DNA of 64,000 bases from the NCBI GenBank assembly GCA_032622095.1, contig CP136065.1, positions 52,507,949 to 52,571,948 on the forward strand, written 5' to 3'. The notes under the pieces are model-generated. The model was given only the letters and a program-made list of their open reading frames with translations, was not told the origin of the DNA and searched no databases. The stretch is from Siphonodentalium dalli (lineage: Eukaryota > Mollusca > Scaphopoda > Gadilida > Siphonodentaliidae). Made by a program: the position numbers and the translations under genes. Shown one piece after another: positions 47,723-60,608 of this stretch. The number at the start of each line of letters is the position of its first letter. Positions within the stretch are counted from its first letter, which is position 1.

Positions 47723-49690
47723 GAAGGAAAATTCGAGCAAACGGTGCAAACTTGTGCTGAATTGGTCAATCACCGATTGTTTTAATTTTTTTTTATACCG
47801 GAACCGTACTCAACAAGTTCCTAACATTGTGATAAAGTTACGCATGGTGTGGGAATTGTTAACCAAATCTCAATGTGAACAGACTGAGGAAATTGGCTGT
47901 TCAGTTTTACCAATTAGATATAGGCCTACGAGTTGTTTTGATCTCTAAAATGAGTAGGCTCTATATGCACTAAAGTTGCAATACATAACTTTTAATTAAC
48001 CAGGGTAATAAATTAATAATGCCACCATTCTTATTAAATTAACCTGAGTAACTTTATCACACACACACGCACACAACTGAGAATGACCAATTCCGCCCTG
48101 GGCATGCAGTTGTGTCACATACATCCAGGGCCTAATGGGGTTCGATCTGTTTTCTATATTATGAAGGATGTCGACAGTTTACCCGCAGGCCCTATATGTT
48201 GGTCACGAGCGATATATAATATATTGGGGAAACTGGGGTGGAGTGGGTACTGTGGGACAGTGGAGATAACTCCATAGCATCGATGAGTTGCCTCATCTAC
48301 ATGGATTCATTTGATGCTCATGGGGTGTCCCCAGCACATATGACATGAATCAAATGTGTAGCAGGCATATTAAATTTTTTATTGTGAAATAAAAAGGGTT
48401 TTTGTGGAATCTGAGAATTTATTTTCCGAACACAACATTTTTAAATTTTCAAAGTACATATCAGAGATATTTTCTTACGGACTCTGAACTCTGAAACAAC
48501 TGTGTTTTGGCTTCAAATTGCATGTCTGTTTCAATGCTTTAGCATCTAAAGGCATGTTGCTAGAATATTAACTCAACTGATGCATGACCATATCGGAGTA
48601 GAGTGGGACATGTAGCTTGGTGTACATTGGGACGGTTAGTTATAGTAATGTATAGAGTTGAGCAGATCTTTGGAAAAATACCATTCCTGGCTGCTTTTAT
48701 CTTCTACATGTAGACACCCAACAGAATGTTTTTTTTAATTATCTTGTCGGATTAGAATTGGCCCTATATATGGATCGAAACTTTGTCCCACTCCTCCCCG
48801 ATTGAGTGGAAGTAACAATAAAGCCTTATATTTCGACTCTATAAATGTGTGTTACCACAGAAAAAAAATCCCTCTTTGAATGAATAACTGTTTCGGTTGT
48901 TGTTATGGGGTATGTTATTGAATTCCAGTGGGTGACCCACTCTACCCGTGACCCGGGGAAGTATGGGACATTTTGGGTACCTTGTTTAAGTTGCCAGCAT
49001 GGGAAATATATCAAGTTGGCAATGGTATACACAGTCCTATTAGTTGCGGTCAGCTTAATGCTTAAAGATGTATATATATATACGCCTATTATACACATGG
49101 AAGGTTCCATATGCCTCATTCAATTTGCAACAACATATAATATATATCGTATATATCTCTTTCCCAAACATTTATTAGCATAAAACGTACAATTCAATCG
49201 GTAATAGAAAATATATATACGCTTTTAAACGCGTCTGCAAGCTTTATTGGCTGAATCAGTGGCTGAATTACCATTGTATACGTGTATATGTGAATGTCTC
49301 TCATAACGTTCCCTATAAATCCGGTGGTATCAAATAATATTTTTTTGAGTCATTATAGAGATCAGTCAACCGGAGCTTCTGTCACTAGGAAATAATGTAT
49401 TTCTACAATTATTTTCTGTGAACCATGGACAGAAATGTGGATATTTTTTTAATATTGCAATATTTTTTATTGGAAATGTATTTTTAAGATATATTTTATA
49501 AAGTTAAATAAGCGCAATAACAGATGTTTTTCTTGTGTCTTTTTATTGTAATAATAATAAAAGCATTTCTAGGGCGTGGCAAAATACGCCCTTCAGCCAT
49601 CTCGAATTGTACTATACCGCAAAATACGATAACAATTTTATATTACAAAGAATGTCTGATATATACCCAGATATACCCCTAATTTCAATG
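47723..49690. other. Anonymous AT-rich DNA
   Basis: Nothing supportable beyond short AC and AT tracts. Confidence 0.55.
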
Positions 49691-49694
49691 CCAA

Positions 49695-49880
49695 AATCGG
49701 TAAAATTCTAAGTTGAAAAAGGGCCGTAACTCGTGTAAAATAATTGGACGGAACCCGGTTAACCCCAATTCGAACTTGGGTGTATCGTTAGCTGGGAAAT
49801 ATACATACCAACTTTTGTTCAGATAAAAAAAATCCAAATTGAGTTAACTTTCGGTCAGAAACCAATAATATTAACGAACG
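49695..49880 (+). repeat. 'gggccgtaactcg' repeat unit
   Basis: 'gttgaaaaagggccgtaact' through 'cgaacggacggacactg'. Confidence 0.58.
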
Positions 49881-50192
49881 GACGGACACTGATTGTATAA
49901 TACGACCTTTTTTTCGAAATGGCGTATAGCAATAATGGAAAAGACTTAGTACACCGGAAAGGAGTTGGATAACAAAACAGTTGCACTTTTTGCACCTGAT
50001 CTGGCCTATATGTGGGTAAATTACCGCATATATGGGCCGTTAATTGCTTTGGTGGTATAAGCATTAATGTTGTTGATATTGGAAGTGCTGCACAGAAGAG
50101 ATAGAGCATCTTTAATACACACGATCGGTTTTGTTTCGCTGAAAATGTTATAAACCATATGAATGTCGGATAGCGAAACTATAGACATTTAA

Positions 50193-50415
50193 CCCTCCCA
50201 TGACTGGAGCTTCCTGAATGTTTGCGAAAACCCTGTGCCAATGCATTATCTTATAAATATATATGCGAGTCTCCCATATATAGGGAACCTCCCATGTATG
50301 AAATAATACATTGGCCTAACAATACTTACATTGACCGTGTAAGTTGACTTGCATATAAGGGAATGGAATGCACTGACCCACGATCCTTAGTGCTGTACCA
50401 GCACAGCTCCCGTAT
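50193..50415. mobile_element. Family C element, shell 1, degenerate
   Basis: TTAA-CCCTCCCATGACTGGAGC on the left. The right shell fades after 'gcacagctcccgt'. Core arms partly scrambled. Confidence 0.7.
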
Positions 50416-51054
50416 GTGTCATTGATTAAGTGGTGGTTAAAGGGTGTGAAGGGGCTGACAACGATTTGGCGTTTCCAAAGACAAACACGCCCAATCCTGG
50501 CCACAACGACAAGCTCTTTTTAAACGAACAATGCAGGAAGGACAACTCTACAATAATCGAATGCGTTACATGTATCACAGGGAACTTCACAGAATATTCA
50601 TAATAATTCAGGATTTAATCCCATCCCTTGGCGATAGTAAATTGCTATAATCGGAATCATAATGTACAGTTTTGACGTTGAAGTATAGAGCACATGTATA
50701 CTGTTATGATCTAAAGTATTATAGACAAATGTAACACAAATTATTGGAATTTATGGGTCAAAAGAGAAGGGTTAATATAACATCAAAACTATAGAGCCTG
50801 TCACCACTATCATAGCGTAAGCAGTTATATTTATGTTGTTGTTGCAAATTGCCATTTGAGATATCAAAATAGTATAGTTATTTAATAATGGAAAATGTTA
50901 AAAGACATGAATTGGGTAAAAGGGGTTAAATCAGAAATAGATATCTGCCCTATTTGACCCAAGGAGCTATAGAGCTCCATTGGTTTAGTTAAATAAATTC
51001 ACCTGGTTAAGTTGTGGTTAAAAGCATTCAAAAATGAAAAATAAAATTGTTTTT

Positions 51055-51372
51055 TTAAATGCGAAAAAGAGCCATAACTCTGTAAAACAAAATCTGATCA
51101 CACCCATATTCAAAATCGATCTGCATTTTGGGCTGACAAACTCATATACAAAGGTTGTTTCTGATCAAATAAAAATAGTTTGAGTTATTACAGCATGTGT
51201 TAATTCTAAGTCGAATAATTGCCACATGCAGCTCCTTAAAAAAAAAACTCAGATCAAACCCATATTCAAACTTGATCTGTAGTTGGGCTGAGAAACGAAT
51301 ATACAACATTTTGTTCCAATCGGATAGACTTGTTGAGTTATCGCACCATGTGTAAAGTGTCTAGGGACGGAT
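51055..51372 (+). repeat. 'gagccataactctg' repeat block
   Basis: Two units resembling 4620-4985, ending 'gtaaagtgtctagggacgg'. Confidence 0.62.
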
Positions 51373-51498
51373 GCTTGATGGTTTATTGGTGATATAATGC
51401 AATAATGTTTATAACAATTACAATACAAGAAGAGTATAACATTATATCGTCCACGCGAAAAATAAAATTACCAAACAACTTACACCACATGTGGCGTA

Positions 51499-51731
51499 AT
51501 AATAACTAGCGGAGACAGGGACGCCGACACCACCCGGACGTGCCTGCCGCCAGCTTCGATGTGGAGATGGACACTCCACCACCTCGGACACCGGAATTCC
51601 ATCTAAACCCGGTGCCCCCCATCTCCACGGACAGCAGCAGCAGCAACAACAACAACAACACCATCAGCTCCGCCGTTTCGGATGTGTCATGTGTGGGAAC
51701 TGATATAAACTACCAAGCGAGAGATGGCTGA
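51499..51731 (+). pseudogene. Possible retroelement ORF remnant (Pro/Ser/Asn-rich)
   Basis: An open frame bounded by stops, without an early ATG, reads RRQGRRHHPD, then DTPPPRTPEFHLNPVPP, then a Ser/Asn run from (agc)n(aac)n. In another frame, 51779-51862 ends in a lysine-rich tail (RKKKKPKKKK). The composition differs sharply from the surrounding AT-rich DNA and suggests a decayed ORF1/gag-like protein, but no domain is identifiable. Confidence 0.3.
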
Positions 51732-52015
51732 AAGAAATTCAGCACGGTTATCAGCCAGGTTCCCATCCGATCACTCAGATGACACGGCCCCCTGATCCAC
51801 CTCAGCAGCAACAGAAATAACAAACAGAAAGAAGAAAAAGCCAAAGAAAAAAAAATCATCAAAATAGCTCATTCCATTTCATGTTCATCTGTCATGCGTT
51901 TTGTACTTTCATCTCCATGACCCTTTCAAAACTTCAATGTGGGTTGTAGGAAAGGGGTTCCACCCCTTTCGAATTCTCCCTGGGTCCAGTCCCAAAACCT
52001 CCAATAAACAGTCAC

Positions 52016-52068
52016 AATCGGCAGATGTTTAACCCATCCCTTGGCGATAGTAAATAACTATGATCGGA
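52016..52068 (+). repeat. Dispersed repeat J, second copy
   Basis: 'atcggcagatgtttaaccca' and 'cccttggcgatagtaaataa'. A third, weaker copy lies at about 50620. Confidence 0.55.
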
Positions 52069-52780
52069 ATCAGTATAAGAGACACCAGAATATGGGAACA
52101 AACACGATGCACAATGAGGTAAGTCTACAGAGTTTATTTTCACACCATGTTCGTGATATTCCGCTAGCACTGGTATTTTATAAATGTGTATCGCGATTTT
52201 AGCTAATTATGTGGTAAAAAAACAAGAGAGTCAATGACTGTGGGGTCAATCACCTGACTGTAAAGACTGAGAAGACTCGGACTCTGAAGACTACAAGAGT
52301 CAGTACTGGCCAAATTTACTTCAAAATAAGTAGTTACAGCAAATACACTCAGCTTAGAAATTGTTCACACTGACATACATACACATTCCTAATTCAATTA
52401 AAATTTTGAGTGCAGAGTATTAAATCTGCAATGTCTGCCCCTTCTTGAATAACCAATCCCATTTGAGCAAACCTGATTCCGGTACACGATTCAAATTTGA
52501 CATTATGTGCACCATGTGTGTACATGTGTTGAAGACAAAACATTGTATTGTAAACACTAACAAACATCAGCAGATTTTTTTTAAATCTGAAAAGTGTATG
52601 TTACCAGGAACTGATTCTGCAGGTACATGTAGTTCATACTCAAATTTAAATGTTAAAACAGAAGGAGTAAACAGACAAAGGGTACGAAAGGTTTTAAATA
52701 ACCACACCAATCATGTAAGCTTAATGAAACTGTATACTCATCAGAAGCCAGGACTCACCCCATGATATCTTGTTACAAAA

Positions 52781-53415
52781 TCTACTATATATTTTGGGAC
52801 TTCTGTCTGTCTGTTTGTTAGCAATGGCCGGGAAAACTTCCAGACGGATTTCGACGAAATTTTATACCTAGGGTTACTTTTGTCCGGGGAGTGTTTTGGG
52901 CGGGTCAAATCGTGACCCCGACCTGACCTTCAAAATGGTCAATTCAAGGTCAAATCGCGCCTTTCGACGAAATTTGATACCTATGGTAACTTTTGTCCGG
53001 GGAGTGTTTTGGACGGGTCAAATCGTGACCCCGACCTGACCTTGACCTTCAAAATGGGCAATTCAAGGTCAAATCGCGCATTTCGACGGGTATAAAAATG
53101 TACTTTTGTCCGGGGAGTGTTTTGGACTCGTCAAATCGTGACCCCGACCTTCAAAATGGTCAATTCAAGGTCAAATCGCGTCTTTCGACGGATATAAAAA
53201 TATAATTTTTTCCGGGGAGTGTTTCGGACGGGTCAAATCGTGACCTTGACCTTCAAAATTGTCAATTCAAGGTCAAATCGCGCCTTTCGACGGGTATAAA
53301 AATGATCAAATACTCCAAAACATCTAATGCTGCCAGACAACCCATGCCTGCCGATGCCAAGCCTGGATGAAAGCAGAGGGGAAACAGCCCGGATGAAGTC
53401 GGGTCACCCTGCTAG
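52781..53415 (+). mobile_element. Non-autonomous Helitron-like element 3 (635 bp) with tandem core
   Basis: It begins TCTACTATATATTTTGGG, ends ctgCTAG, and is preceded by A and followed by T. About five tandem units of 100-117 bp carry 'tttcgacg', 'ttgtccggggagtgttttgg' and 'aattcaaggtcaaatcgcg'. The subterminal hairpin is cccggatgaagtcggg. A related tandem-duplicated flank at about 53689-53715 lacks the insert and represents the empty site. The tandem-core layout resembles bivalve 'pearl' elements. Confidence 0.82.
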
Positions 53416-53990
53416 TAATAAATATTTGGTAAATATTAAAACTAGGAGCTCCCTTCTCTTGATCATTATTTTATATTCATTTTAGTATATGTAATTGGTT
53501 TTGGGGGAAAAATACATCTCATTGAACAGATCTGCTAATTCCCTGTGAGAATAGGACATGTGTGATTTATTTGGATGCCTGACTACATTGGCCTAACAAT
53601 ATTTCCTTGACCTTGAAAGCCAGAGCATTCTCATATATGCGAGGCTCACTGTGGGAGACTCGCATGTATAAGAGAATGCACTGGCATGATATCTTGTCAT
53701 AAAATAATAAATATTGGGTAAATATCAAAACTAGGAGCTTCCTTCTCTTGATCAATGGTCTATTTATTGGTTTTGGAGAAAAACAAAATTACATCTCATT
53801 GAACAAATCTGTAATTCCGCACCCTCCCCCCAAACCCCTGTGGGGACATCCCTACGAGAATAGGACATGTGTGATTTATTTGGATGCCTGACTACATTGG
53901 ACAACAATATTTCCTTGATGTTGAAAGTCAGTGCATTCTCTTTTATATGCGAGGCTCCCTATGGGAGACTTGCATATATAAGAAAGCACT
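53416..53990 (+). repeat. Tandem duplication, period 289 bp
   Basis: Two copies start at 53416 and 53705 with 'taataaatatt'. Both contain 'aactaggagct', 'gaataggacatgtgtgattt' and a C-core palindrome. The second copy's junction lacks the Helitron that splits the first. Confidence 0.8.
53584..53684. mobile_element. Family C core fragment (first of a tandem pair)
   Basis: 'acattggcctaacaatattt' to 'agagaatgcactggc': one core palindrome without shell. It is part of a 289-bp tandem duplication. Confidence 0.7.
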
Positions 53991-54030
53991 GGCACAGGGT
54001 CTTTATTGCTGCATCAGCAGTGCTGAATAG
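53893..54030. mobile_element. Family C core fragment (second of a tandem pair)
   Basis: The same core palindrome, here extending into 'ggcacagggtctttattgct' of the shell. Confidence 0.7.
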
Positions 54031-54439
54031 CAGTGCTGATTCAGCACAGATCTGGCATGAAATAGTTAATACTAATAATAAACTTCTAAACTGTCAAACA
54101 TGTACATTTATATTTTAGATTACAGTCGAGCATTGGATTAAATTTCATTCATGCAACCCACGATCAGCTTGTAGAAATGTAGATATTGAGATAACTAATT
54201 ACTTTATAATAACTGGACAAACAGCTGTGCAGAGTAAGGCCAGTTAAACCCAGTTTGATGTCTACACATTGGCATGTCAAATAGCCACTAAAGCTGTAGT
54301 CAAAAGAAGGCTTTTAATGGGGTGAACTACATAGGGATCTGGTACAGTATGGGGTGGCAGGCAGACTTGTTTACTTTGAAAATCAGGCAGGGTCAGGTGG
54401 GTTTTTTTTTTTTAAGTTTGAGCAAGGATTTCAATTAAA

Positions 54440-54792
54440 AAATATTTAGTTTTTTAAGAGTTATGTCCCTGGTTCTGCCCCTATTTGACCCAGTGACCCC
54501 ATTTGAACAAATCTGAACCCCAGTCACCTCCATACCAAATATAAGCTAAATTGGCCCAATGGTTCTTGCGAAGTCGTTCTAAGAATATGGAGGAATAGAG
54601 TTATGGCCCTGGTTTCGCAACGAATTGACCTGGTGACCTCATTTGAAAAAATCTGAATGTGAGTCACCTACGGAACATCCACACCAAAATGAACACATTT
54701 GGACTTATAGTTATGGAGAAGATTGTTGACAGACGGACGACGAGTGACAACTATAACTCCACTGGAGACCTTGTCTCAGGTGAGCTAAAATA
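54440..54792 (+). repeat. 'gagttatggccctgg' repeat block
   Basis: Two units with 'catttgaacaaatctgaa' and 'gagttatggccctgg', ending 'gacagacggacgacgagtga' and 'caggtgagctaaaa', a tail style common in bivalve genomes. Confidence 0.62.
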
Positions 54793-54963
54793 AATACCGT
54801 ATAAATTCCATTTATTTGGACAAATGGGTTAACACAAATAATAAATTTTCGATGCTAACAGATGGCATGGGGTACTACCGCAAAAAGTGTTGTCTGTCCT
54901 GGAAAAGCGCTAACCATCTGTGCCTTTCCACGAGCGTTTATTTAATAGCTCCCATGATACGTT

Positions 54964-55542
54964 CATTGGTGACACTCCAGTTTCTGCAGGGATTGGTGCA
55001 AAATAAGGGGGGACATCATTGAAAAATAACTGAAATGTGAACCCACAACACATATACAATGTATATATGCCTGGGTTGAGCACATACTGGGCTTATAGAT
55101 TTTGATACAGAATTTTGATGCAAAAATGGCCAAAATAAGCGATTTTCAGGCCCGTGGGACACAAAAACAAGATTTTTCAGAGTTTTGCTGCCTATGTTGT
55201 CTGGAAGAACACCGTTTCCTCACAATATAAAAAAATTTCAAACTTCTCACCACTGATTTAAAAAAAATATATTTTTCATGCAGATGACAAACTTTAGGTG
55301 CTAAAAAGTCAAGCTGGTGTCTGGAGCCACTGTTTCGCAGAAATCGCTACTACTTGATACTGTTGGGTCAAGGTCACCTGAAACAATATTTTTCAAAACT
55401 CAAAGACATCCTCTAAAATCCACAAATTCATAACTAACCTTCTCTCAATAAACATGCCACACCCATGGTGACAGAAAACACTGGTACTCTATTCTAAGAA
55501 ATTTACCCCTACTGATCATTCGAAACTGGAGTGTCACCATTG
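54964..55542. mobile_element. Short-TIR element (about 579 bp)
   Basis: 21-bp inverted ends 'ggtgacactccagtttc' / 'gaaactggagtgtcacc'. The interior is unrelated to other repeats here. Target duplication unclear. Confidence 0.5.
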
Positions 55543-55706
55543 ATACACATTTTTGCGTTCTTAAACAATAATATATGGAAGATGATATAGGACTGCAAGG
55601 AATATTGACACGTTTACGGTTTACAGTTAATAAAAATGCATACAGAGATGGTTAAATCGTAGGTTAGCGAAAAACAGACACTTTCAGCGGTACAACCCAA
55701 CGAATA

Positions 55707-55943
55707 CACTAGTTTATTTCATAAAATAGTGCATTACATGCTTTTTCTGGAGTTATTTATACACATGGGTACATTGGATGTCGATAAAGCAGCCATACTC
55801 AATAGATATGCGGCCACCATAGATTTAATATGGTGGCCAAATTATCTATCGAGTATGGCCGCTTTATCCACATCCAATGTACCCACATGTATTAATAACA
55901 CCAGAAAAAGCGTAAAACGCACTATTTCATGAAATAACTAGTG
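55707..55943. mobile_element. Palindromic TA-flanked MITE (237 bp)
   Basis: Arms CACTAGTTTATTTCATAAAA / 'catgaaataactagtg' pair along their whole length around an 'atagatttaatat' loop. TA on both sides. Unrelated in sequence to family A. A Tc1/mariner-type origin is plausible. Confidence 0.8.
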
Positions 55944-56519
55944 TACTTGTTGGATAGTACCAGACATCAACAATTGATTCATGTTAACCAATTTGTCGGC
56001 AAAAAAAATGGAATTGTTTTGGTATTATCCCCATAATTAGCCAAAATCATGATAAATGTTTATAAAATATCATTGCTAGCGGAGTATCTCGAACACGAGG
56101 TCGCCGATACCGTTTTTATCAGTTACAACCTAATTCGTACAGCCATTTTTTTTATAAGGCTCGTTTATCATTGACAAGACAAACAGAAAATACAAAAGCA
56201 AAATCTTATCAACTGGTGGAGAATGTTCAGATAGTAAGTTTAACATGGCCTTTTCCTGAACTCATTATCTGAACAATTCCACATTGAGAGGCCAGGGTTT
56301 TCTGATACAATACAAGTGCACCGCTGGGTGGAGGTAACGCCCCCAACTGTACAATCAGAGAGGATTTTTCTTATTTTTGTGCAAATACTTATTAAATGGC
56401 ACTTTGTAAAGTTATGTTATTCATGAGTATTTAGTACGATAGAGGATGACTTGTTAAAATATGACAACACTTACAGAGACCTCACACGCACGCAATATTA
56501 ATGATGAAAACCTGAATTT

Positions 56520-56725
56520 TCCCCAAGTCCAAAAATGGGCGTAACTCTGGAAAAAATGGGCGGACGAAACCGCAGTTTTGGGGAAATCTTGTCCCCCCGG
56601 CTGGTCTATTAGCATACCAAAGATCAACTAAATTGAGTTAGCGAAACCAAAGTTATGAGTTGAAACGTTCGTACGGAGGGCTCCATTATATACCCCCAAA
56701 TCTCCATCGGAGATCGGGGGCATAA
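56520..56725 (+). repeat. 'gggcgtaactctgg' repeat unit
   Basis: Degenerate single unit ending at 'tccatcggagatcgggggca'. Confidence 0.5.
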
Positions 56726-56761
56726 TAACCCTGCCGTGTCTATGCGAGTATACTATATTAG

Positions 56762-56890
56762 GTAATACGGTTTACTTCTTTGCGATTCACAGTACAGTTG
56801 TGCTGGACATGTAAGCCCATATGCACACGGCTCAGCCATTTTACAATTTCGAGGGAAGATTTTTTCATGTGGCGTTGGAGATAAGATATG
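56762..56890 (-). repeat. Dispersed repeat I, second copy
   Basis: On the minus strand: 'aattgtaaaatggctgagcc', 'gtgtgcatatgggcttacat', 'acaactgtactgtgaatcgc'. Confidence 0.6.
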
Positions 56891-56899
56891 GCTGGTGGC

Positions 56900-58868
56900 G
56901 GCTTATGGCCAATATAGCTGGCGGTGTGCGGCGACGGGCTCTCCATTTTGGGCTGGGTTGTGCTCTTCTCGAGATATTAATTTGTCGATATGGGTTCCAT
57001 ATACATGCAAGTCCTTCAAAATTAAGTTGAAAGATGTGTACTTTTGCATCATGCGAATCTGTGATGCGATTCCACTGTATCCCATCTTACTTGTTGGGTT
57101 GACTGGAATATTAATAAACAACACAATGTTTGAATTTTAATAATTTATAATTTATTGAAATAATGAGTGTGAGAGAGAAAATTCACTGCAGAGGACACAA
57201 CTGACAAAATATATTACAAATTTATCACAAAAGTTTGTTCAATAACTAGCAAACAGGAGCAGCGAGATAAGCCATTCTATATATCACTGTAGCATACTTT
57301 TTTCCACTTAATTTGGGATAACTAACTAAATACTTCCTACATTGGCTGATTTTCATAATTTAACTAGTCAAATACTTGGGTAATAAACATCTATGGAAAA
57401 ACTACTTATATTATGCAAAATTGGTGAGCATTAGAGAATCAGTTACGATCAAAGGAGCACCAAGTATTAACTATTTTTAATTGATCTATTTCTACTTAAC
57501 AAAACAGTCTGCTATATAAAAAAGAGATTATTAGGTAGCTTTGCACCAACACCTGTTTATAACAATAAAACAAAGCTGTTGTACATTTTTTTTTCAATTG
57601 CTATGGATTGGCATGCTATAAAATCTCAAGAATCATAAATTAAATTGTTATGTGTAAATTATAACCAAAATCTCAACAAGAGCATTGCCACGCATGGCCA
57701 GTTGTTCAAAGGTGCACAATACCAGCATTGATATATTTTTAATTTAAAGGAAAAAAATACCGTACTTCTGTCGAAATATCCAAAACAATGAATGTTATCT
57801 TTTTTTCTTTTCTTTTTTTTTAAGGACTGAAACTCTAACAAAATTAGTATGATCTGAACATAGCTACACAAGGAGTAAGGACTCATTTGCCAAAATTATA
57901 CATTGTGAGTTTTGTGTGTGGTTAAAACAGATACTTGTGTGGAAACCACAAATATCATGTAGCACCGTTCTGTTTTAGATGGTCAACACTATTTGTGGAT
58001 GACACAAGCTCAGGATACGTGTAAAACATAATTTTGTGCATCACAACAGGATATCTTATGCAATTCCAGCGAAGTCCAAATTTTGTTGTTGTCCTAAGTC
58101 CTGCATTATGGGGAACTTACAGCATGCTACATTGGAATATAGAAGAACCATATAAAACTTGTACAAGGAAGGTATACACATTTGAGTAAAGTCATCTGCA
58201 TATACTATATTAACTAATGACAATGGAGGCCGGGACTAACATGGGTTGGATTGTCTACAATTGGTGAAACGGGTTTTACAGCCAACTATAAAAACTGTCT
58301 GTGGCATGCAGGAATTTGAAATGTCAATAGTATGTCATGGTGTAAATATAAATTAGGGAATGATAGTAATTGGGGGAAGGAAAGTGGGTTAACATTTGAA
58401 GTGGGTTAACATTTGGACTTTTCAATTATATATATATTATGTGGTGGCAAACACGTCACCGGAATAAATTTACAAACAGTGGAATTTCTCCTGCCGTGCT
58501 CGCAAATGGCTTGTGCTAATGAGAGTGGTTTATGACAACAGAATACTCAATGATGGGCAGTTACTCAATTCCCATTGATTTATTTGTGGTGATGGTCAGC
58601 TCTTCCTAAACAGCCTTAGACTGTTGAACTTATCTGAACATCACTACCACTACCAATGAATGAAATTGAATCCATAGGTTTTTCTCTGCCTGTCATGCTT
58701 GTATGATTTGAATATCCATAAATACAAAGAGTTCATGATTTCAATGTATACATTCAGAATTGAATAAAGATTTTTGGAAAATTTAACTAAAAACTTCTCA
58801 CCAATATTGTGGACAAATCATTGTCAATGTTTTTGAATGTTTCTTTGCAGCATTCAACAACTTTCATA
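56900..58868. other. Anonymous AT-rich DNA
   Basis: No repeat, RNA or exon recognised. Confidence 0.55.
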
Positions 58869-59081
58869 CAGAAATGCCCTAAATAATAGACTTCTTAACC
58901 ACAGCAGAATTATGGGTAATTATTCAGGATTTAGTCGGAAATATGGCTTGTTGCCATTCATCTGAAAGCTTTAATAGTGAGCTTTCTGATGAATGGCAAC
59001 AAGCCATATTTCCGACTAAATCCTGAAAAGTTACCCATAATTCTGCTGTGGTTAAGGAGTCGATTATTTAGGGCATTACTG
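58869..59081. mobile_element. MITE family A copy 12
   Basis: Full-length palindrome with TA on both sides. The arms differ near the terminus ('ataatagacttc' against 'ggagtcgattat'). Confidence 0.85.
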
Positions 59082-59991
59082 TAGGTGTCTACTTCAATAT
59101 GGACGTGGGAGGGTATTTACAGTCATCTCACCTCAATAATTGCTAGATTCTACATTTATCACCACTATTAAATGCAAAATTCAATTTACCGTTGCACAAG
59201 CACATATTTGTCACCAGAATGGTACCTCAAAACTCCTGAATAGCACAAGCCATTTTGTTTTTGTTGGGATATAAGACCCCAAACTGAAGACCTTTGAGAC
59301 ATGACTACAGGTCTTGTTTTAGTTGTTATATACCTAAAACTAGACCGTTGTCAATTATGGCAAAGCTACTATGCCATTCTTACTTCCAGAAGACTATAAT
59401 AAGCTACTGAAATGGTGTGTAGGTCTCACATTACATAGTGTATAATACAAATAGCAGAGCCATCAAAATGTAAAACAAACTTGTTTTCGAAGAAGACTTT
59501 TGACATAACACGCAAATCAAGTGGTTCAAGTTAAAACTAATTTCCAAGCAATTGTCAACCATGTTGATTCAGCTCAACAGTCAATAATTTAAATTATTTT
59601 ATGTCCAATAAAGTGAAAAATTAAAGAGTAATCACCACAAAATAAACATCAACCCAGTTAATGAGCTAAAGTAAAATAGCCTAGGCCAGAAATTTTGCCT
59701 CGGCTGCAAAGCCAAGGATCAGCATAGCGGCAAGCTCTACATATATAAACTTGACATAACTTACAATTGAAAAACGCCCCATTTATATATTAATCAGATT
59801 TGAGTTGGGTGTGGTTTAAATTATTGACCATTAAATTTTTGTTATTTACACCTTTTCACAATGTGACATTACCAATAATGCAATGTCCATAGCATTTTGA
59901 TAAATGTTTACACAAAATATTGATAATTGTTGATGGAACAGACGCTAATTAACATGGCGGTAAACAGTCTACCACAATGAATGCTGACATT
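59082..59991. other. Anonymous AT-rich DNA
   Basis: Nothing supportable seen. Confidence 0.55.
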
Positions 59992-60073
59992 CAGTAATGC
60001 TCTAAGTAATAGACTTCTTAACCACAGCAGAATTCTGCTGTGGTTAAGAAGTCGATTACTTAGTGCATTACTG
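59992..60073. mobile_element. MITE family A copy 13 (82-bp minimal hairpin)
   Basis: Only the outer 40 bp of each arm remain, joined at 'cagcagaattctgctg'. This is the smallest copy and forms an almost loop-free hairpin. Confidence 0.83.
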
Positions 60074-60210
60074 TATTATAGGGCTCGCCAATTGGAAGAT
60101 TAATTTTGCAATGAGAGACCTAACAGCTGCGGTAGAAGTGAAAGGCATCTTTTATTCAACCATAAAGGCAATCTACCAGCAGTAATCAAAGTATTTGAGC
60201 ATTAAAGGTA

Positions 60211-60501
60211 CAGTAATGCTCTAAATAATCGACTCCTTAACCACAGCAGAATTATGGGTGACTTTTCAGGATTTAGTTGGAAATATGGCATGTTGCCATT
60301 CATCGGAAAGCTCTCCCCGAGAGCTTTCCGATGAATGGCAACAAGCCATATTTCTGACTAAATTTAGTCGGAAATATGGCTTGTTGCCATTCATCGGAAA
60401 GCTTTCCGATGAATGGCAACATGCCATATTTCCAACTAAATCCTGAAAAGTTACCCATAATTCTGGTGTGGTTAAGGAGTCGATTAATTAGAGCATTACT
60501 G
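60211..60501. mobile_element. MITE family A copy 14 (internally duplicated)
   Basis: 291 bp. The central 'agtcggaaatatggcttgtt' to 'tccgatgaatggcaac' segment is repeated, giving two hairpins in tandem within one TA-flanked element. Confidence 0.83.
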
Positions 60502-60608
60502 TAATTTCACTTCTGGTTCATGTTTTTGTTTTCTGTCAATGCAAATATATCACCCTGCAAGCATACACATCAACACTTTTTCCAAGTGACATGCAAGGTT
60601 CAATTTAA

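Noticed and set aside
48083-48277. tRNA-like B-box 'ggggttcgatctg'
   Set aside because: No cloverleaf-compatible stems or A-box at the right distance. No tRNA gene could be supported anywhere in the window.
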